Shown: positions 19,017 to 30,555 of the stretch, one piece after another
How positions within the stretch are numbered: position 1 is the first letter of the stretch
Layout of the letters: every line of letters begins with the position of its first letter
Assembly: GCF_000807275.1 (NCBI RefSeq)
Contig: NZ_CP009056.1
Coordinates: forward strand, 1,923,192-1,987,191
DNA length: 64,000 bases
Source of the DNA: Frischella perrara
GTDB lineage: Bacteria; Pseudomonadota; Gammaproteobacteria; Enterobacterales; Orbaceae
Direction: 5' to 3'
Notes under the pieces: generated by a model
What the model was told of the DNA's origin: nothing
The model's database searches: none
Seen by the model: only the letters and a program-made list of their open reading frames with translations
Made by a program: the position numbers and the translations under genes

Positions 19017-20491
19017 TATTTGTTATCCTCTAAATTAGATTGTTCTAGAAATAATCCGGTCTTTGACAAATCACGCGCGATTTTACCGACACTCCCCGCA
19101 CCCTGTGTTAATAAAAGATCATTACCTTTTAAAACTGATGTTAGTATTTGTGCTAAGTTATTCAGATCAGATACATAAATAGGATCAATTTTTCCTCTAT
19201 TACGAATAGTACGACATAATGCTCGACTATCTGCTCCAGCAATTGGCTTTTCCCCTGCTGCATAAACATCCAACATAATCAATGCATCAACTTGTGATAA
19301 AACATGAGCAAAATCATCGAATAAATCACGTGTGCGGGTATAACGATGTGGCTGGAATAACATTACCAACCGCCTATCTGACCAACCATTTCGTGCAGCT
19401 TGAATCGTTGCATTTACTTCGCTAGGATGATGACCATAATCATCTACTAACATAATATCACCGCCATTAGGATGAGGATAATTGCCCAAAAAGTCAAAAC
19501 GACGATTAGTACCACCAAAATTAGCCAATGCCGTTAATATATATTTATCCTCAATACCGTCCTCAGTCGCTGCGATTAATGCAGCTGTAGCATTTAATGC
19601 ATTATGTTTACCCGGTGCATTCAGATCGATATTTAAATCAGGAAAATTAGGACGACAAACTGTAAAATAGCTGCGATTTAACTCCTGACGATAATTTTTA
19701 ATTAGTACATCTGCTCCCTCATCAAAACCGTAGGTAATTATTTTACGTCCAACCACCGATATCAATTCACGGTTAATTGGATCGTCATAACACATAATGG
19801 CTAAACCATAAAATGGTAAATTACGTAAAAAGTTGATAAAGGTTGATTTGAGATTATCGATATTCCCTTTATAGGTATCCATATGATCTGCTTCAATATT
19901 AGTTACTATTGAGACCATAGGTTGTAGATGTAAAAACGACGCATCACTTTCATCTGCTTCAGCAATGAAATAACGGCTTTTCCCTAAACGTGCATGGGTA
20001 CCTGCAGCTTTGACTAAACCACCATTAACAAAAGTGGGATCAAGTTTTGCTTCAGCATAAATTGCTGTTACCATAGCCGTTGTAGTCGTTTTACCATGTG
20101 TACCTGCTATAGCGATACCATAACGAAAACGCATTAATTCGGCTAACATTTGAGCCCGTTGAATAACAGGAATTCGAGCTTCAATGGCGGCAACTACTTC
20201 TACATTATCTTGGGCTATTGCTGATGAAATTACCACGACACTAGTATTAATAATATTATTAGCATCATGGCCGATAGTGATTTTAGCACCTAACTTCGCT
20301 AAATGCTCAGTAACAGCATTTTCAGCAATATCTGAACCGCTAATATCATAACCCTCATTAGCAAGGACCTCCGCTATTCCTCCCATGCCCGCACCACCGA
20401 TCCCAACAAAATGGATTTGTTTGACGCGTTTCATCTCGGGAATCATTGTTCTTAATTCTGCTAATTGTGTTGCATTAATATTTGTGTTCAT
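19016..20491 (-). CDS. murC: UDP-N-acetylmuramate--L-alanine ligase
   Basis: First amino-acid-adding Mur ligase. The N-terminal Rossmann motif is [18 protein letters not shown], the P-loop is [12 protein letters not shown], and the central-domain block is [14 protein letters not shown]. The length is 491, as in E. coli. It lies 87 bases after murG and is translationally coupled to ddlB. Confidence 0.98.
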   Translation of the reverse strand: MNTNINATQLAELRTMIPEMKRVKQIHFVGIGGAGMGGIAEVLANEGYDISGSDIAENAVTEHLAKLGAKITIGHDANNIINTSVVVISSAIAQDNVEVVAAIEARIPVIQRAQMLAELMRFRYGIAIAGTHGKTTTTAMVTAIYAEAKLDPTFVNGGLVKAAGTHARLGKSRYFIAEADESDASFLHLQPMVSIVTNIEADHMDTYKGNIDNLKSTFINFLRNLPFYGLAIMCYDDPINRELISVVGRKIITYGFDEGADVLIKNYRQELNRSYFTVCRPNFPDLNIDLNAPGKHNALNATAALIAATEDGIEDKYILTALANFGGTNRRFDFLGNYPHPNGGDIMLVDDYGHHPSEVNATIQAARNGWSDRRLVMLFQPHRYTRTRDLFDDFAHVLSQVDALIMLDVYAAGEKPIAGADSRALCRTIRNRGKIDPIYVSDLNNLAQILTSVLKGNDLLLTQGAGSVGKIARDLSKTGLFLEQSNLEDNK

Positions 20492-20578
20492 CTTCTATCT
20501 ATTCATAAATAATAAGTTAATTTTTACTAACTTTAAAAAAATTCTATTTTTTAAAGTTGATAAATATTCTTTAAAAGT

Positions 20579-21634
20579 TTAAATCGTACAATCTTTAATG
20601 GCGCGAGCAACTTGTTCCGAAGAGTCAGATATTGCCAGACTCCTCGCCTTTGTAGCCATATCCAACAACTTATCTCGATCCAATGATTGTAAAACTTCAA
20701 CTAATTTATCAACTGAAAAATCCATCTGTTCAATTATGATCGCAGCACCTTTATTTTCTAACGGTTTAGCATTCCAATATTGTTGGCGATCCTTATGCAA
20801 AAATGGAACGAATATTGCACCTAGACCAACCGCTTGAATTTCACTAACTGTTAGTGCACCACTGCGACAAATCACTATATCAGCCCAATTGTAAGCTTCG
20901 GCTACATCATCGATAAATTCAACGACTTGATTTTCGGTCATATCAATGCCATTGTAAGCAGATAAAACAGCTTCTTTGGCACCTTTTCCCGTTTGATGAC
21001 AAATAATATAACTATTCGTGACTTGTTTAAATGCCTTAGGAATTACATCGTTTAAGATTTTAGCACCTTGACTGCCTCCCATTACCAGTATTCTTATAGA
21101 TCCATTACGATTCGACAATCTAGCGCTTGGTTCAGGTAATGAAAGCACATCCTTGCGAACTGGATTACCGACTACTTTCGCATGTTTAAATGCTGTTGGA
21201 AACGCCTGTAAGACCGTTTTGGCAACCTTAGCTAACCATTTATTGGTCAATCCTGCCACACCATTTTGCTCATGTAAAACAACAGGAATACCACAAAGTT
21301 TAGCTGCTATTCCGCCCGGACCTGAAACATATCCACCCATACCTAATACTACGTTAGGTTGATAAGCTTTAATTATACGTTTAGCCTGTATTACTGCTTT
21401 CATTATTCGGATTGGAGCTAACAATTTTGCTAAAATTCCTTTACCACGAATACCGGTTATTTTTATAAAATCAATTTCTATTCCATACTGAGGAACTAAT
21501 TGCGCTTCCATACGATCAGCAGTTCCTAGCCACCTCACTTCCCAGCCTTCTTTAATCAATTCTTGCGCCACTGCCAAACCAGGAAAAACATGTCCACCAG
21601 TACCACCAGCCATAACTAATAATTTTTTTGTCAT
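20579..21634 (-). CDS. murG: UDP-GlcNAc:undecaprenyl-pyrophosphoryl-MurNAc-pentapeptide GlcNAc transferase
   Basis: GT-B glycosyltransferase that converts lipid I to lipid II at the inner face of the membrane. The family G-loop [14 protein letters not shown] is at the N-terminus, [12 protein letters not shown] is in the middle, and the UDP-GlcNAc site contains [13 protein letters not shown] and [11 protein letters not shown]. Length 351. Its start overlaps the ftsW stop by four bases (ATGA). Confidence 0.98.
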   Translation of the reverse strand: MTKKLLVMAGGTGGHVFPGLAVAQELIKEGWEVRWLGTADRMEAQLVPQYGIEIDFIKITGIRGKGILAKLLAPIRIMKAVIQAKRIIKAYQPNVVLGMGGYVSGPGGIAAKLCGIPVVLHEQNGVAGLTNKWLAKVAKTVLQAFPTAFKHAKVVGNPVRKDVLSLPEPSARLSNRNGSIRILVMGGSQGAKILNDVIPKAFKQVTNSYIICHQTGKGAKEAVLSAYNGIDMTENQVVEFIDDVAEAYNWADIVICRSGALTVSEIQAVGLGAIFVPFLHKDRQQYWNAKPLENKGAAIIIEQMDFSVDKLVEVLQSLDRDKLLDMATKARSLAISDSSEQVARAIKDCTI

Positions 21635-22785
21635 CTAGCAACCTTTATTCGTGCTTGTATCGATTCTTGACGAAATTCAAAATCAATGCGTAGCAATATC
21701 GCTACCGCTAAACTCATAATAATTAAACTTGATCCACCATAACTGATAAAGGGTAATGTTAAGCCTTTAGTCGGTAACATACCCGAGGTTACACCAACAT
21801 TAACAAAGGTTTGAAAACCGAACCATATACCAATTTGGCAAGCCAAATAACCCGAAAATAATGAACCTATACTTAATGCTCTATAGCCAATTGATAAAGC
21901 CTTAAAAGTTAAGAAAAACAGCAGAGCTAATACCCCGATAACACCTACATAACCTAGTTCTTCAGAAACAATCGAAAAAATAAAATCAGTATGCGCTTCA
22001 GGTAAATAACCCAATTTTTGAACAGAATTTCCTAATCCTTTTCCCCAAAAACCACCATGACCAATTGACATCAATGAATTAGTTAACTGATACCCCGATC
22101 CTGATGAATCTTTCCAAGGATCTAAAAAAGTAGTGAAACGTTTAAAACGATAAGGTTCAAATAATATCAGTAAAATAACGGAAAAAATCCCTGTCGCTAG
22201 AATTGCAATAAATTGCCATAGTTTTGCGCCAGCTATAAATAAAATACCAAGAGTAACAAAAAATAATACTATTACAGTCCCTAGATCAGGTTGTTTAAGT
22301 AATAAAATTGATAAAACCAACATAATTGTCATGGGTTTAAAGAACCCCCAAAAACTACTTTGAACTTCATTTGTTTTACGCGATAAATAACTCGCTAAAT
22401 AACAAAATAAAGCTAATTTAGATAATTCTGCTGGCTGAAAATTGAATATACCTAATGGAATCCACCGGGCAGCACCTTTTACTGAAGAACCAATAAATAA
22501 GACAATTATCAACATTCCTATGCTAATAAATAACAAACCAACACTTGCTTGTTGCCAGCGAAAAGTCGGGATATATAAAACGATGACTATTAATAATAAG
22601 GAAAGACCAAGCTGTATAAGTTCACGCTGAGTGTAAAATAGAGGTTGTGTCTCTTTTATAGACAATGATGCAGAAGTTACCATGATTAATCCAATAGCAA
22701 CTAGCCCCATTACAGTCCACAATAAAGAACGATCATAAAACATTTTCTGTGCATTAACGTTCTGGCGAACGCGAAATAATCGCAT
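21631..22785 (-). CDS. ftsW: FtsW, septal peptidoglycan polymerase (SEDS family)
   Basis: Multi-pass (about ten helices) inner-membrane glycosyltransferase working with FtsI at the septum. The SEDS landmarks are [48 protein letters not shown] and the C-terminal [12 protein letters not shown]. Length 384. It directly abuts the murD stop and overlaps murG. Confidence 0.97.
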   Translation of the reverse strand: MRLFRVRQNVNAQKMFYDRSLLWTVMGLVAIGLIMVTSASLSIKETQPLFYTQRELIQLGLSLLLIVIVLYIPTFRWQQASVGLLFISIGMLIIVLFIGSSVKGAARWIPLGIFNFQPAELSKLALFCYLASYLSRKTNEVQSSFWGFFKPMTIMLVLSILLLKQPDLGTVIVLFFVTLGILFIAGAKLWQFIAILATGIFSVILLILFEPYRFKRFTTFLDPWKDSSGSGYQLTNSLMSIGHGGFWGKGLGNSVQKLGYLPEAHTDFIFSIVSEELGYVGVIGVLALLFFLTFKALSIGYRALSIGSLFSGYLACQIGIWFGFQTFVNVGVTSGMLPTKGLTLPFISYGGSSLIIMSLAVAILLRIDFEFRQESIQARIKVAR

Positions 22786-24111
22786 TTAATCAAGCTCCTC
22801 TACTAGTTTGGTAAATGCATTGCCACGTTCAATATAATTTTTAAATTGATCTAAACTAGCGCATGCAGGTGAGAGTAATACGACATCATCGGGTTTTATC
22901 TGTTTCCTGATAATTATCATCGCATCCTGCAAAGTATCAACCACGGTTGTAGCTTCTGGTTTAAGTTGGGCTAATAGTAATTTATCTCGACCATAACAAT
23001 AAATTCGTATTGAAGCTTGATTTAAACAAGGAATAAGTGGAGTAAAATCAGCCGCTTTCCCATCACCGCCTAATAATAAAAAAAGTGTTCCTTTGCACAC
23101 TATACTATTTAACGCTGCAATAGTACTTCCAACATTCGTTGCTTTAGAATCATTAATCCACATCACATTATATCGCTTTGAGATTAGTTCAAAGCGATGG
23201 GGTAAACCATTAAATTCACAAATTGCTTTACAACTAATAGCTTGGTCAATGCCAAGACAATCAGCAATCGCCAACGCCGCTAAGGCATTAAGGTAATTAT
23301 GTATTCCAATTAGCTTCATCTTGGCTGTATCAAGAACGATATCATCGTTTATCATTAGATGTTGGAATGTTTCATCCAAATGATATTTCCCATTATGCAA
23401 ACCAAATTCAATATAGTTGGAATTGTCAGACCTAACTTCTGGAAAAGTTAATCTATCATCATGATTCACAATGCAATTTTTGGCATTATGATAGATACGT
23501 TGTTTAGCTGCAGTATATTGGGTGATCCCTAAAGGATAGCGATCCATATGATCTTCTGAAATATTTAAAATAGTTGCAGCTGTTGCCCTTAAACTCTTCG
23601 TTGTCTCTAATTGAAAACTTGATAGCTCTAATACGTATACATCATGATCTTCATTTAATAATGATAAAGCAGGTTTTCCTATGTTGCCCCCTACTGCAAC
23701 TTTAATTCCCGCTGTAGCAACAATTGAGCCAACTAAACTTGTTACCGTCGTTTTACCATTAGCGCCTGTAATTGCGACTATTTTTTTATTTTCTAGTAAA
23801 TTTAGCTCACGACAAAATAATTCTATATCGCCAATAATTTCAACGCCTTTGCGTTGAGCTTGTTGTAATTCTGGCGTTGCTAATGCAATACCTGGACTAA
23901 CCACAATTAAATCAGCTGCTAATATCCAATCTAAATTAAAACTTCCTAAGTGACAAGCTACTCGGAGATCCAATTGCTCCAACCCTTGTGGCTCTTTTCT
24001 GGTATCAATTACCTTAGGTATAACATTTTGAGCGATAAAATAATCAACACAAGACAAACCAGTAACACCGAGCCCAATAATAACAACATTTTTATCTTGA
24101 TATTTATTCAT
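22786..24111 (-). CDS. murD: UDP-N-acetylmuramoyl-L-alanine--D-glutamate ligase
   Basis: Second Mur ligase. Seen are the N-terminal VVIIGLGVTGLSCVDYF, the ATP loop ITGANGKTTVTSLVG, the carbamylated-lysine region with LNISEDHMDRY, and NDSKATNVGSTIAAL in the C-terminal domain, all diagnostic of MurD. Length 441. It stands 59 bases after mraY and abuts ftsW. Confidence 0.98.
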   Translation of the reverse strand: MNKYQDKNVVIIGLGVTGLSCVDYFIAQNVIPKVIDTRKEPQGLEQLDLRVACHLGSFNLDWILAADLIVVSPGIALATPELQQAQRKGVEIIGDIELFCRELNLLENKKIVAITGANGKTTVTSLVGSIVATAGIKVAVGGNIGKPALSLLNEDHDVYVLELSSFQLETTKSLRATAATILNISEDHMDRYPLGITQYTAAKQRIYHNAKNCIVNHDDRLTFPEVRSDNSNYIEFGLHNGKYHLDETFQHLMINDDIVLDTAKMKLIGIHNYLNALAALAIADCLGIDQAISCKAICEFNGLPHRFELISKRYNVMWINDSKATNVGSTIAALNSIVCKGTLFLLLGGDGKAADFTPLIPCLNQASIRIYCYGRDKLLLAQLKPEATTVVDTLQDAMIIIRKQIKPDDVVLLSPACASLDQFKNYIERGNAFTKLVEELD

Positions 24112-24170
24112 TATATCGCCTTTAATATTTTTTATGACTATCTAAATAAATGAATTCATTAATCTAGTTT

Positions 24171-25253
24171 TTAACGTAATTTCAGTGTCACTAATCCAAT
24201 TAATACTAGCATCAAAGAAATAATCCAAAATCGAACAATAACCCTTGGTTCCGGCCACCCCTTTAATTCGTAATGATGATGAATTGGAGCCATACGGAAA
24301 ATGCGTTTACCTCTTAATTTGAAAGAGCCAACTTGTAAAATAACGGATAACGTTTCAATAACAAAAATACCGCCCATTATTACTAATAAGAATTCTTGTC
24401 TTAATAAGACCGCGATAATGCCTAATACGCCACCTAAAGCTAATGAACCGACATCCCCCATAAAGACCATTGCCGGATAGGTATTAAACCACAGAAAACC
24501 TAAACCAGCGCCAACTATTGCCATGCAGACAATCATTAATTCACCACTATAGCGAATATAAGGTATATTTAAATATTCGGCAAAATTAACATTACCTGTT
24601 GTCCAAGAAACAATAGCAAAACCACCCGCTACAAAAACAGTAGGCATGATAGCTAAACCATCTAACCCGTCGGTTAAATTGACAGCATTACCTGAACCTA
24701 CAATCACAAAATAGGTAAAAATAATATAAAATAACCCTAATTGTGGCATTACATCTTTAAAAAATGGTACAACTAACGCCGTAACTGGTGTATCTTTTCC
24801 ATAAATATAAAGACCAAAAGCAACCATTAAGGCTATTACTGATTGCCAAAAATATTTCCAGCGTGCAATTAAACCTCTCGGATTTTTACGTACAACTTTT
24901 AGATAATCATCAGCAAAACCAACCAAGGCAAAGCCGCCTAAAACGAATAAAGTAACCCAAACATAAGGATTTGATAATTCAGCCCATAGCAATACTGAAA
25001 TCATAATTGAGGAAACAATTAATATTCCCCCCATAGTTGGCGTACCCTTTTTACTTAAATGGCTTTCAGGTCCATCATTACGAACTACCTGCCCAATTTG
25101 CAATTTCTGTAACCAATCTATTACTTTTTGTCCCATCAACATTGAAATAATTAATGCCGTTAATAAGGCAAAAATTGCTCTTACGGTTAAGTAAGAAAAC
25201 ACATGAAAAAACGATATATATTTAACTAAATAATTAAAAAGACAAGCTAACAT
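24171..25253 (-). CDS. mraY: Phospho-MurNAc-pentapeptide transferase MraY
   Basis: Ten-helix inner-membrane enzyme that makes lipid I on undecaprenyl phosphate. The acidic motif is [12 protein letters not shown], the active-site loop is [16 protein letters not shown], and the closing histidine motif is [17 protein letters not shown]. Length 360, same as E. coli, with the same start. It follows murF by 3 bases. Confidence 0.99.
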   Translation of the reverse strand: MLACLFNYLVKYISFFHVFSYLTVRAIFALLTALIISMLMGQKVIDWLQKLQIGQVVRNDGPESHLSKKGTPTMGGILIVSSIMISVLLWAELSNPYVWVTLFVLGGFALVGFADDYLKVVRKNPRGLIARWKYFWQSVIALMVAFGLYIYGKDTPVTALVVPFFKDVMPQLGLFYIIFTYFVIVGSGNAVNLTDGLDGLAIMPTVFVAGGFAIVSWTTGNVNFAEYLNIPYIRYSGELMIVCMAIVGAGLGFLWFNTYPAMVFMGDVGSLALGGVLGIIAVLLRQEFLLVIMGGIFVIETLSVILQVGSFKLRGKRIFRMAPIHHHYELKGWPEPRVIVRFWIISLMLVLIGLVTLKLR

Positions 25254-25256
25254 AAT

Positions 25257-26615
25257 CTATTCCTGATTATTTAAAATATTTTCAATAATTTCTTCCATTT
25301 TTGCACTGCGAGAACCTTTAATTAGTACAGTCGCACATTGCTTTTCCTTTAATAGCTGCTGTAAATATGAATTAACTTCATGTTTACAATTAAAGTGGTG
25401 ACCAACTTCACTAAATTGACTAATTAAAGCACTGTTATTCCCGACACTGATAACACAATCAATTTTTGCATTTTTTGCTTCTTGACCAACTTTTTTATGT
25501 AATTGTTCGGCTTCTGAACCTAATTCTGCCATGTCACCAACAACTAACACTCGATAGCCTTTCTGGTCAGCTAATACATGAATAGCCGCGGTCATAGAAC
25601 CAACATTAGCATTATAAGAATCATCTAAAATAAGTTGGTTATCATTCAATCTGATGGGATAGAGCCGACCTTTGACAGCTTTAACTTTCTCCAACCCTAC
25701 TTTAATATCATTTAAACTTGCACCCGCCGAAGTGGCTAATGCTGCAGCAGCAAGCGCATTAGTTACGTTATGTAATCCCATGACCGGTAGATTAATATCT
25801 ATTTCACCATTAGGCGTATGCAAAATGAAATGAGTACCTTCATGTTGATTGACTGATTTAGCATAAAAATCTGCTTTAGAATTATCTAATGCGAAGGTAT
25901 ACAATAAATGATCCTTGATTAGCTCAAACCAATTTTGCGAAAAGCTATCTAAATTAATTATGGCAATACCTTTTTCGGTTAAACCACTAAAAATTTCACC
26001 TTTTGCTTGTGCCACACCGGCTAATGAACCAAATCCTTCTAAATGAGCGGCTGTAATATTATTAATTAACGCTATGTGAGGTTTAACAATTTCCGTTGTA
26101 TAACTAATTTCACCAATATGATTAGCACCTAATTCAATAACGGCAAATTTATCCTGTTCAGATAAGCGAAATAAAGTTAAAGGAACACCAATATCATTGT
26201 TATAATTACCTTGCGTGAATAAAGTTGGTCCACATTCAGCTAAAATCGTTGCCGTCATTTCCTTGACTGAAGTTTTACCGGAGGAGCCAGTTAAAGCAAT
26301 AAATTGGGCTTGAGATTGTTCCCGAAACCATTTAGCGATAAGGCCTAAAGCACGATGAGTACTCCTTACCACTATCTGCGGTAACGTACTATCAATAGGA
26401 TGCTCAACTAATGCTAGTAATGCACCAGCATTAAAACTTTGTTTTACAAACTGATGACCATCAAATTTTTCACCCGCTAACGCTACAAAAAGTGCACCAG
26501 CAGTTATCTTTCTTGAATCAATAATAATGTCTTTAATTAAAACATCACGATCAGTTATTGCAATTAACTGACCATCAACAATTTTTTGCAGTTTTTCAAT
26601 AGTTAATTTCATCAT
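25257..26615 (-). CDS. murF: UDP-MurNAc-tripeptide--D-alanyl-D-alanine ligase
   Basis: Adds the D-Ala-D-Ala dipeptide. I choose ATG 26615 (MMKLTIEKLQKIVDG), which gives the ATGA overlap with the murE stop. The longer frame starting at 26639 would add eight non-conserved residues inside murE. The P-loop is ALTGSSGKTSVKEM, followed by NYNNDIGVPLTLFRL and DDSYNANVGSMTAAI. Length 452, as in E. coli. Confidence 0.97.
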   Translation of the reverse strand: MMKLTIEKLQKIVDGQLIAITDRDVLIKDIIIDSRKITAGALFVALAGEKFDGHQFVKQSFNAGALLALVEHPIDSTLPQIVVRSTHRALGLIAKWFREQSQAQFIALTGSSGKTSVKEMTATILAECGPTLFTQGNYNNDIGVPLTLFRLSEQDKFAVIELGANHIGEISYTTEIVKPHIALINNITAAHLEGFGSLAGVAQAKGEIFSGLTEKGIAIINLDSFSQNWFELIKDHLLYTFALDNSKADFYAKSVNQHEGTHFILHTPNGEIDINLPVMGLHNVTNALAAAALATSAGASLNDIKVGLEKVKAVKGRLYPIRLNDNQLILDDSYNANVGSMTAAIHVLADQKGYRVLVVGDMAELGSEAEQLHKKVGQEAKNAKIDCVISVGNNSALISQFSEVGHHFNCKHEVNSYLQQLLKEKQCATVLIKGSRSAKMEEIIENILNNQE

Positions 26616-28165
26616 AGGGCAATTCCCAAAATTTGACATACGGTTTCGCGGTCAGAATAATGATGTTTTTGTTTACCAATAATTTGGTAATCTTCATGAC
26701 CTTTCCCAGCAACGACAATGATATCGTTGGTATTTGAATGCGCTATCGCATAATGGATTGCTTGTTGTCTATCTTTAATAACAACAGTTTTATCTGGTTG
26801 AATAAACCCCTGATGTATATCCGCAATGATGGCATCTTGATCTTCCGTGCGAGGATTATCATTAGCAACAATAACATGATCAGAATAATATTCTGCAATT
26901 TTTGCCATAAGTGGGCGTTTACCTTTATCTCTATCACCGCCACACCCAAAAATTACCCATAAAGCGCCATGGCAATGATCTTTTACAGCAGCTAACGCCT
27001 TATCTAACGCATCTGGAGTATGGGCATAATCAATGACGACTGTCGCTTTATCGGGAGCTGAGAAAATCTCCATCCGACCACATACTGGTAATAGCTGTTC
27101 AACAGTTTTAATAAGATCATCAAAGGAATAATCTAATGCGATTAATGCGCTAAAAGCTAATAATAGGTTGGAAACATTAAAAGCACCATACAACGCACTG
27201 TTAAACTGAGCACTGCCATAGCTTGACTCAAGACTAATGTTGACCCCTTTATCATGATAAGTTAAATGTGAAACACCAACATAGGGTTGCTTGAGAGTTT
27301 TAATCTCCGCCAAATTCTCAGGTTTCGCAGATACTACTATGACTTCATCAAGTATGGTAATCCACTGTTGACCGACATGATCATCAAAGTTAATTATTCT
27401 TTTACCGGTACTTTTTACAGCACTCTCAGCTTTATTTGGCGTAAATAATGACCATTTAGCTTGTTGATAAGCTTGCATAGTGTTGTGAAAATCTAAATGA
27501 TCACGACTTAAATTTGTAAATAGTGAAGCTGCAAAAGTAATGTCTTTTACTCGATTTTGAACTAATCCGTGAGAGGATACTTCCATTGCAACAAGTTTTA
27601 CATTTTGTTTATAAAAATCAGCCAAATAGGACTGTATTTCTACTGGTGAAGATGTTGTATTAACGGATGGTTCTAACTGATTATAAATACCATTGCCTAA
27701 CGTCCCTAACATAGCACTTTTATAATTTAATAGCGTAGCCCATTGAGCAACTAAATGGCTAATTGTCGTTTTTCCATTTGTTCCAGTTATACCAATAACT
27801 GGCATTTTTTCTGAGGGATAATCATAGAAATGATTCGCAAAAGCCGATAATTGTTTGGATAATTCAAAAATATAGAATAACGGTATTTTTCGGTGTTGAA
27901 ATGAATAATAATCAACTTGCCGATGTTGTTGGCAATTGTCAGTTTCAACTAATACCGCAATTGCGCCAGCTTCAATGGCCTGAGGAATAAACTGACAACC
28001 GTCGACTGTATGACCTTTCAACGCAATAAAAAGGTCATCCGATTCAACCAAACGGCTATCAATTCTAAGATGTTGGATATGCCCTTTATTTTGGGTATCT
28101 AATCCATCTTCATCTAAGCTAATATTGAAATAATCAATTAATCTTTGAAGATTATAATAAGCCAT
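26612..28165 (-). CDS. murE: UDP-MurNAc-tripeptide synthetase (meso-diaminopimelate-adding)
   Basis: Third Mur ligase. The P-loop is GITGTNGKTTISHL, and the substrate-selecting motif is DNPR in ANDNPRTEDQ, which specifies meso-diaminopimelate rather than lysine. FGCGGDRDKGKRPLM and the C-terminal VVAGKGHEDYQI are family-typical. At 517 residues it is slightly longer than E. coli MurE (495). It is preceded by a 333-base gap rather than abutting ftsI. Confidence 0.97.
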   Translation of the reverse strand: MAYYNLQRLIDYFNISLDEDGLDTQNKGHIQHLRIDSRLVESDDLFIALKGHTVDGCQFIPQAIEAGAIAVLVETDNCQQHRQVDYYSFQHRKIPLFYIFELSKQLSAFANHFYDYPSEKMPVIGITGTNGKTTISHLVAQWATLLNYKSAMLGTLGNGIYNQLEPSVNTTSSPVEIQSYLADFYKQNVKLVAMEVSSHGLVQNRVKDITFAASLFTNLSRDHLDFHNTMQAYQQAKWSLFTPNKAESAVKSTGKRIINFDDHVGQQWITILDEVIVVSAKPENLAEIKTLKQPYVGVSHLTYHDKGVNISLESSYGSAQFNSALYGAFNVSNLLLAFSALIALDYSFDDLIKTVEQLLPVCGRMEIFSAPDKATVVIDYAHTPDALDKALAAVKDHCHGALWVIFGCGGDRDKGKRPLMAKIAEYYSDHVIVANDNPRTEDQDAIIADIHQGFIQPDKTVVIKDRQQAIHYAIAHSNTNDIIVVAGKGHEDYQIIGKQKHHYSDRETVCQILGIAL

Positions 28166-28498
28166 ATCTTAATTATTATCCATTGTAAAATTAACATTAC
28201 TCGTAATAAATCGGTAAACCACTTTATAGTTGAGCTTCGTTTTAAAAATATTCATCAATTTGACCATCCTATATTTTAAGATGATTTAATCGCATTTTAT
28301 CGGTATCACATAACTCTATAACCAAAAAAACGCTATATCTTAAGTAAAAACTACCATTACAAGCAATAATTAATTCGTTTATTTTTTTACAAAATACAAT
28401 TATTGTAATTAAACTTTGTAAATAGATACGATTTTTCTATCAATTAGCCTTTTACTAAATAAAATACCTAATTTAATAAACTTACTAATATATTTTTT
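28166..28498. other. 333-base non-coding gap inside the dcw cluster (ftsI-murE)
   Basis: In E. coli these two genes overlap or nearly touch. Here there is a very AT-rich gap with several weak promoter-like hexamers on the minus strand, for example a TTGGTT/GATAAA pair at 18-bp spacing, and a 28-codon frame just before murE. I see no terminator. Confidence 0.45.
28169..28255 (-). CDS. Possible 28-residue upstream peptide before murE
   Basis: A short frame from ATG 28255 ends TAA three bases before the murE ATG, a spacing that would permit coupled re-initiation. An AGGA lies 11 bases upstream, which is rather far. The peptide is basic and aromatic at first (MNIFKTKLNYKVVYRF), with no recognisable motif. 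It may be chance. Confidence 0.2.
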   Translation of the reverse strand: MNIFKTKLNYKVVYRFITSNVNFTMDNN

Positions 28499-30223
28499 TC
28501 AGTAATTAATTTGTTTGCTATCTTGTTTACGGTCAGGAGCAATATTCATCGTTCTTAAAACACCACTCATAATTCGACTAAAAACGGGTGCCGAAACCGT
28601 ACCGCCATAATATTGTCCTGCTTTAGGATTATCAATGATTACGACTAATGAGTATCTTGGTTTTGAAGCCGGTGCGATACCGGCTGTATATGCAATATAT
28701 TCATTAATATATTTGCCATTTGGTCCTAACTTTTTTGCTGTTCCTGTTTTTACTGCAACACTATAATCAGGCACCGACGCTTTAACACCCCCACCTGTAA
28801 CAGCCACAGCTTCCATTAATTTTATTACGGTTTTGGCTATGGATTCCGATACTACGCGTTTTCCCTCAACAGGTTCGGTCACTTTTAAAATTGATATTGG
28901 TTTGTAGATACCGTAATTGCCAATTGTGGCATAAGCTCGAGCTAGCTGTAATGGGGTCACCATTAATCCATAGCCAAAGGCATAAGTCGCTCTTTCTATA
29001 TCCAACCATTTTGTTCGATTGGCCGAAATAGAACCACTTGATTCACCACCTATTCCCAACCCTGTTGATTGACCTAATCCAAAACGGGAATAAAACTCAA
29101 CTAAATCTTCCGGACGCATTTTTAATGCTAATTTACTGACTCCGACATTACTCGATTTTTCTAATATACCAGCCAAATTTAGTGCTTTTTGGTAAGAAAC
29201 ATCTTTAACTTCATAATGATTCAGATAAAAAGGGCGAGTATCAATAATAGTATTTAAATCAGCTATTTTCTTTTCTAACGCTGCCATCACTACTAACGGT
29301 TTAACTGTTGAACCGGGTTCAAAAGCATCTGTGACGGCGCGATTTCTAAGTAAACTTGAATCAATTCGTGAGCGATTATTTGGGTTATAAGATGGATTAG
29401 TGACCATAGCCAACACCTCCCCTGTATTGATATCAATTAATACTGCCGTTCCGCTATCTGCTTTATTGAATTTAACAGCTAGATCAAGTTCGCTAAAAAT
29501 TAACGATTGTAAACGTTCATCTATGCTTAAAACCAAGTCATTGGCAGCTTCACCATCAATATGCTGTATTTTTTCAATTACTCGACCAAATCGATCCCGG
29601 CGAATGACGCGTTGACCAGCTTCACCTATCAGTAATTCGTTATAACTTTTTTCAATACCTTCTACACCACTTTCAATACCATTATCTACATTTGTTAAAC
29701 CTATTAATTGGGCTACACTGCTACCTAATGGGTAAAAACGCTTAGAAGTCTTATTGAAATTAATGCCAGATAATTTTAAAGCTTTTAAATAATCCGCTTG
29801 TGTCGGAGAGATTTGTTTACTCAACGGCACAAAACGCAATTTTGGTTGGTCTAATTTATGTTCTAATTCATCAACCGAAAGCGATACACTTTTCGCCAAT
29901 TCCTGCCATTTAATATCTGATACATCAACGCCACCCGCTTGTTTTACTATTTTTGGATCAGCCCAAACATCGTACATCGGCACACTTACGGCTAATGCTC
30001 TTTCATTGCGATCTAGTATCATTGCTCTTGGTACATAAACATTTTGATAACGCAAAGACCGTTTATTGCCTTCAGCAATTAATTTGTCAGCATCAACAAG
30101 TTGTAAATATGCAAGTTGGATTAATAACGCAAGCAAAGCAATAAAAATAACACCATAAACGACATAAAAACGCCATTTTTCAAAAGGTTTATTCGTTATG
30201 GTAAAATTTTTGAATACTTTCAT
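28499..30223 (-). CDS. ftsI: Septal transpeptidase FtsI (PBP3)
   Basis: Class B penicillin-binding protein that cross-links septal peptidoglycan with FtsW. It has a short cytoplasmic tail, one membrane helix (about 22-45) and a pedestal domain. The transpeptidase domain carries the catalytic STVK (EPGSTVKPLVV), SSN (EKSSNVGVSK) and KTG (AVKTGTAKK). I start it at ATG 30223; a GTG one codon earlier overlaps the ftsL stop. Length 574. Confidence 0.98.
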   Translation of the reverse strand: MKVFKNFTITNKPFEKWRFYVVYGVIFIALLALLIQLAYLQLVDADKLIAEGNKRSLRYQNVYVPRAMILDRNERALAVSVPMYDVWADPKIVKQAGGVDVSDIKWQELAKSVSLSVDELEHKLDQPKLRFVPLSKQISPTQADYLKALKLSGINFNKTSKRFYPLGSSVAQLIGLTNVDNGIESGVEGIEKSYNELLIGEAGQRVIRRDRFGRVIEKIQHIDGEAANDLVLSIDERLQSLIFSELDLAVKFNKADSGTAVLIDINTGEVLAMVTNPSYNPNNRSRIDSSLLRNRAVTDAFEPGSTVKPLVVMAALEKKIADLNTIIDTRPFYLNHYEVKDVSYQKALNLAGILEKSSNVGVSKLALKMRPEDLVEFYSRFGLGQSTGLGIGGESSGSISANRTKWLDIERATYAFGYGLMVTPLQLARAYATIGNYGIYKPISILKVTEPVEGKRVVSESIAKTVIKLMEAVAVTGGGVKASVPDYSVAVKTGTAKKLGPNGKYINEYIAYTAGIAPASKPRYSLVVIIDNPKAGQYYGGTVSAPVFSRIMSGVLRTMNIAPDRKQDSKQINY

Positions 30224-30225
30224 CA

Positions 30226-30555
30226 CTATTTCTTTATGACAATAATTGTTTCATCTATTTTAGGTTGTACATACTGCATTCCTAAATGGTAGGCTTTTGA
30301 TTCAATTCGTTTTGGATCAGCAAGCACATTTTCTTCAATGATTAAATTGCGCCATTCACTTTCTAATACATCACGCTCTAAGGTTAATTGTTCTTGATAG
30401 ATCACCTGTTTTCGTGTTTGTTGAGTTGTTAATAAAACCAAAAAGGCAGAAATTATAACTAACCCAAATAATATTAATGATAATTTTTGATATTTAAATA
30501 AATCATCAATAATTGACTTAACTAAGCTAAAACGATTTTTAACTGGTTGGTTCAT
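30226..30555 (-). CDS. ftsL: Cell division protein FtsL
   Basis: Small bitopic divisome protein, 109 residues: a cytoplasmic segment, one membrane helix at about 25-47 (LSLILFGLVIISAFLVLLTT) and a periplasmic heptad region ending in the conserved-type RIESKAYHLGMQYVQP. It interacts with FtsB and FtsQ and activates FtsWI. Its ends overlap or abut both rsmH and ftsI, consistent with coupled translation. Confidence 0.94.
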   Translation of the reverse strand: MNQPVKNRFSLVKSIIDDLFKYQKLSLILFGLVIISAFLVLLTTQQTRKQVIYQEQLTLERDVLESEWRNLIIEENVLADPKRIESKAYHLGMQYVQPKIDETIIVIKK

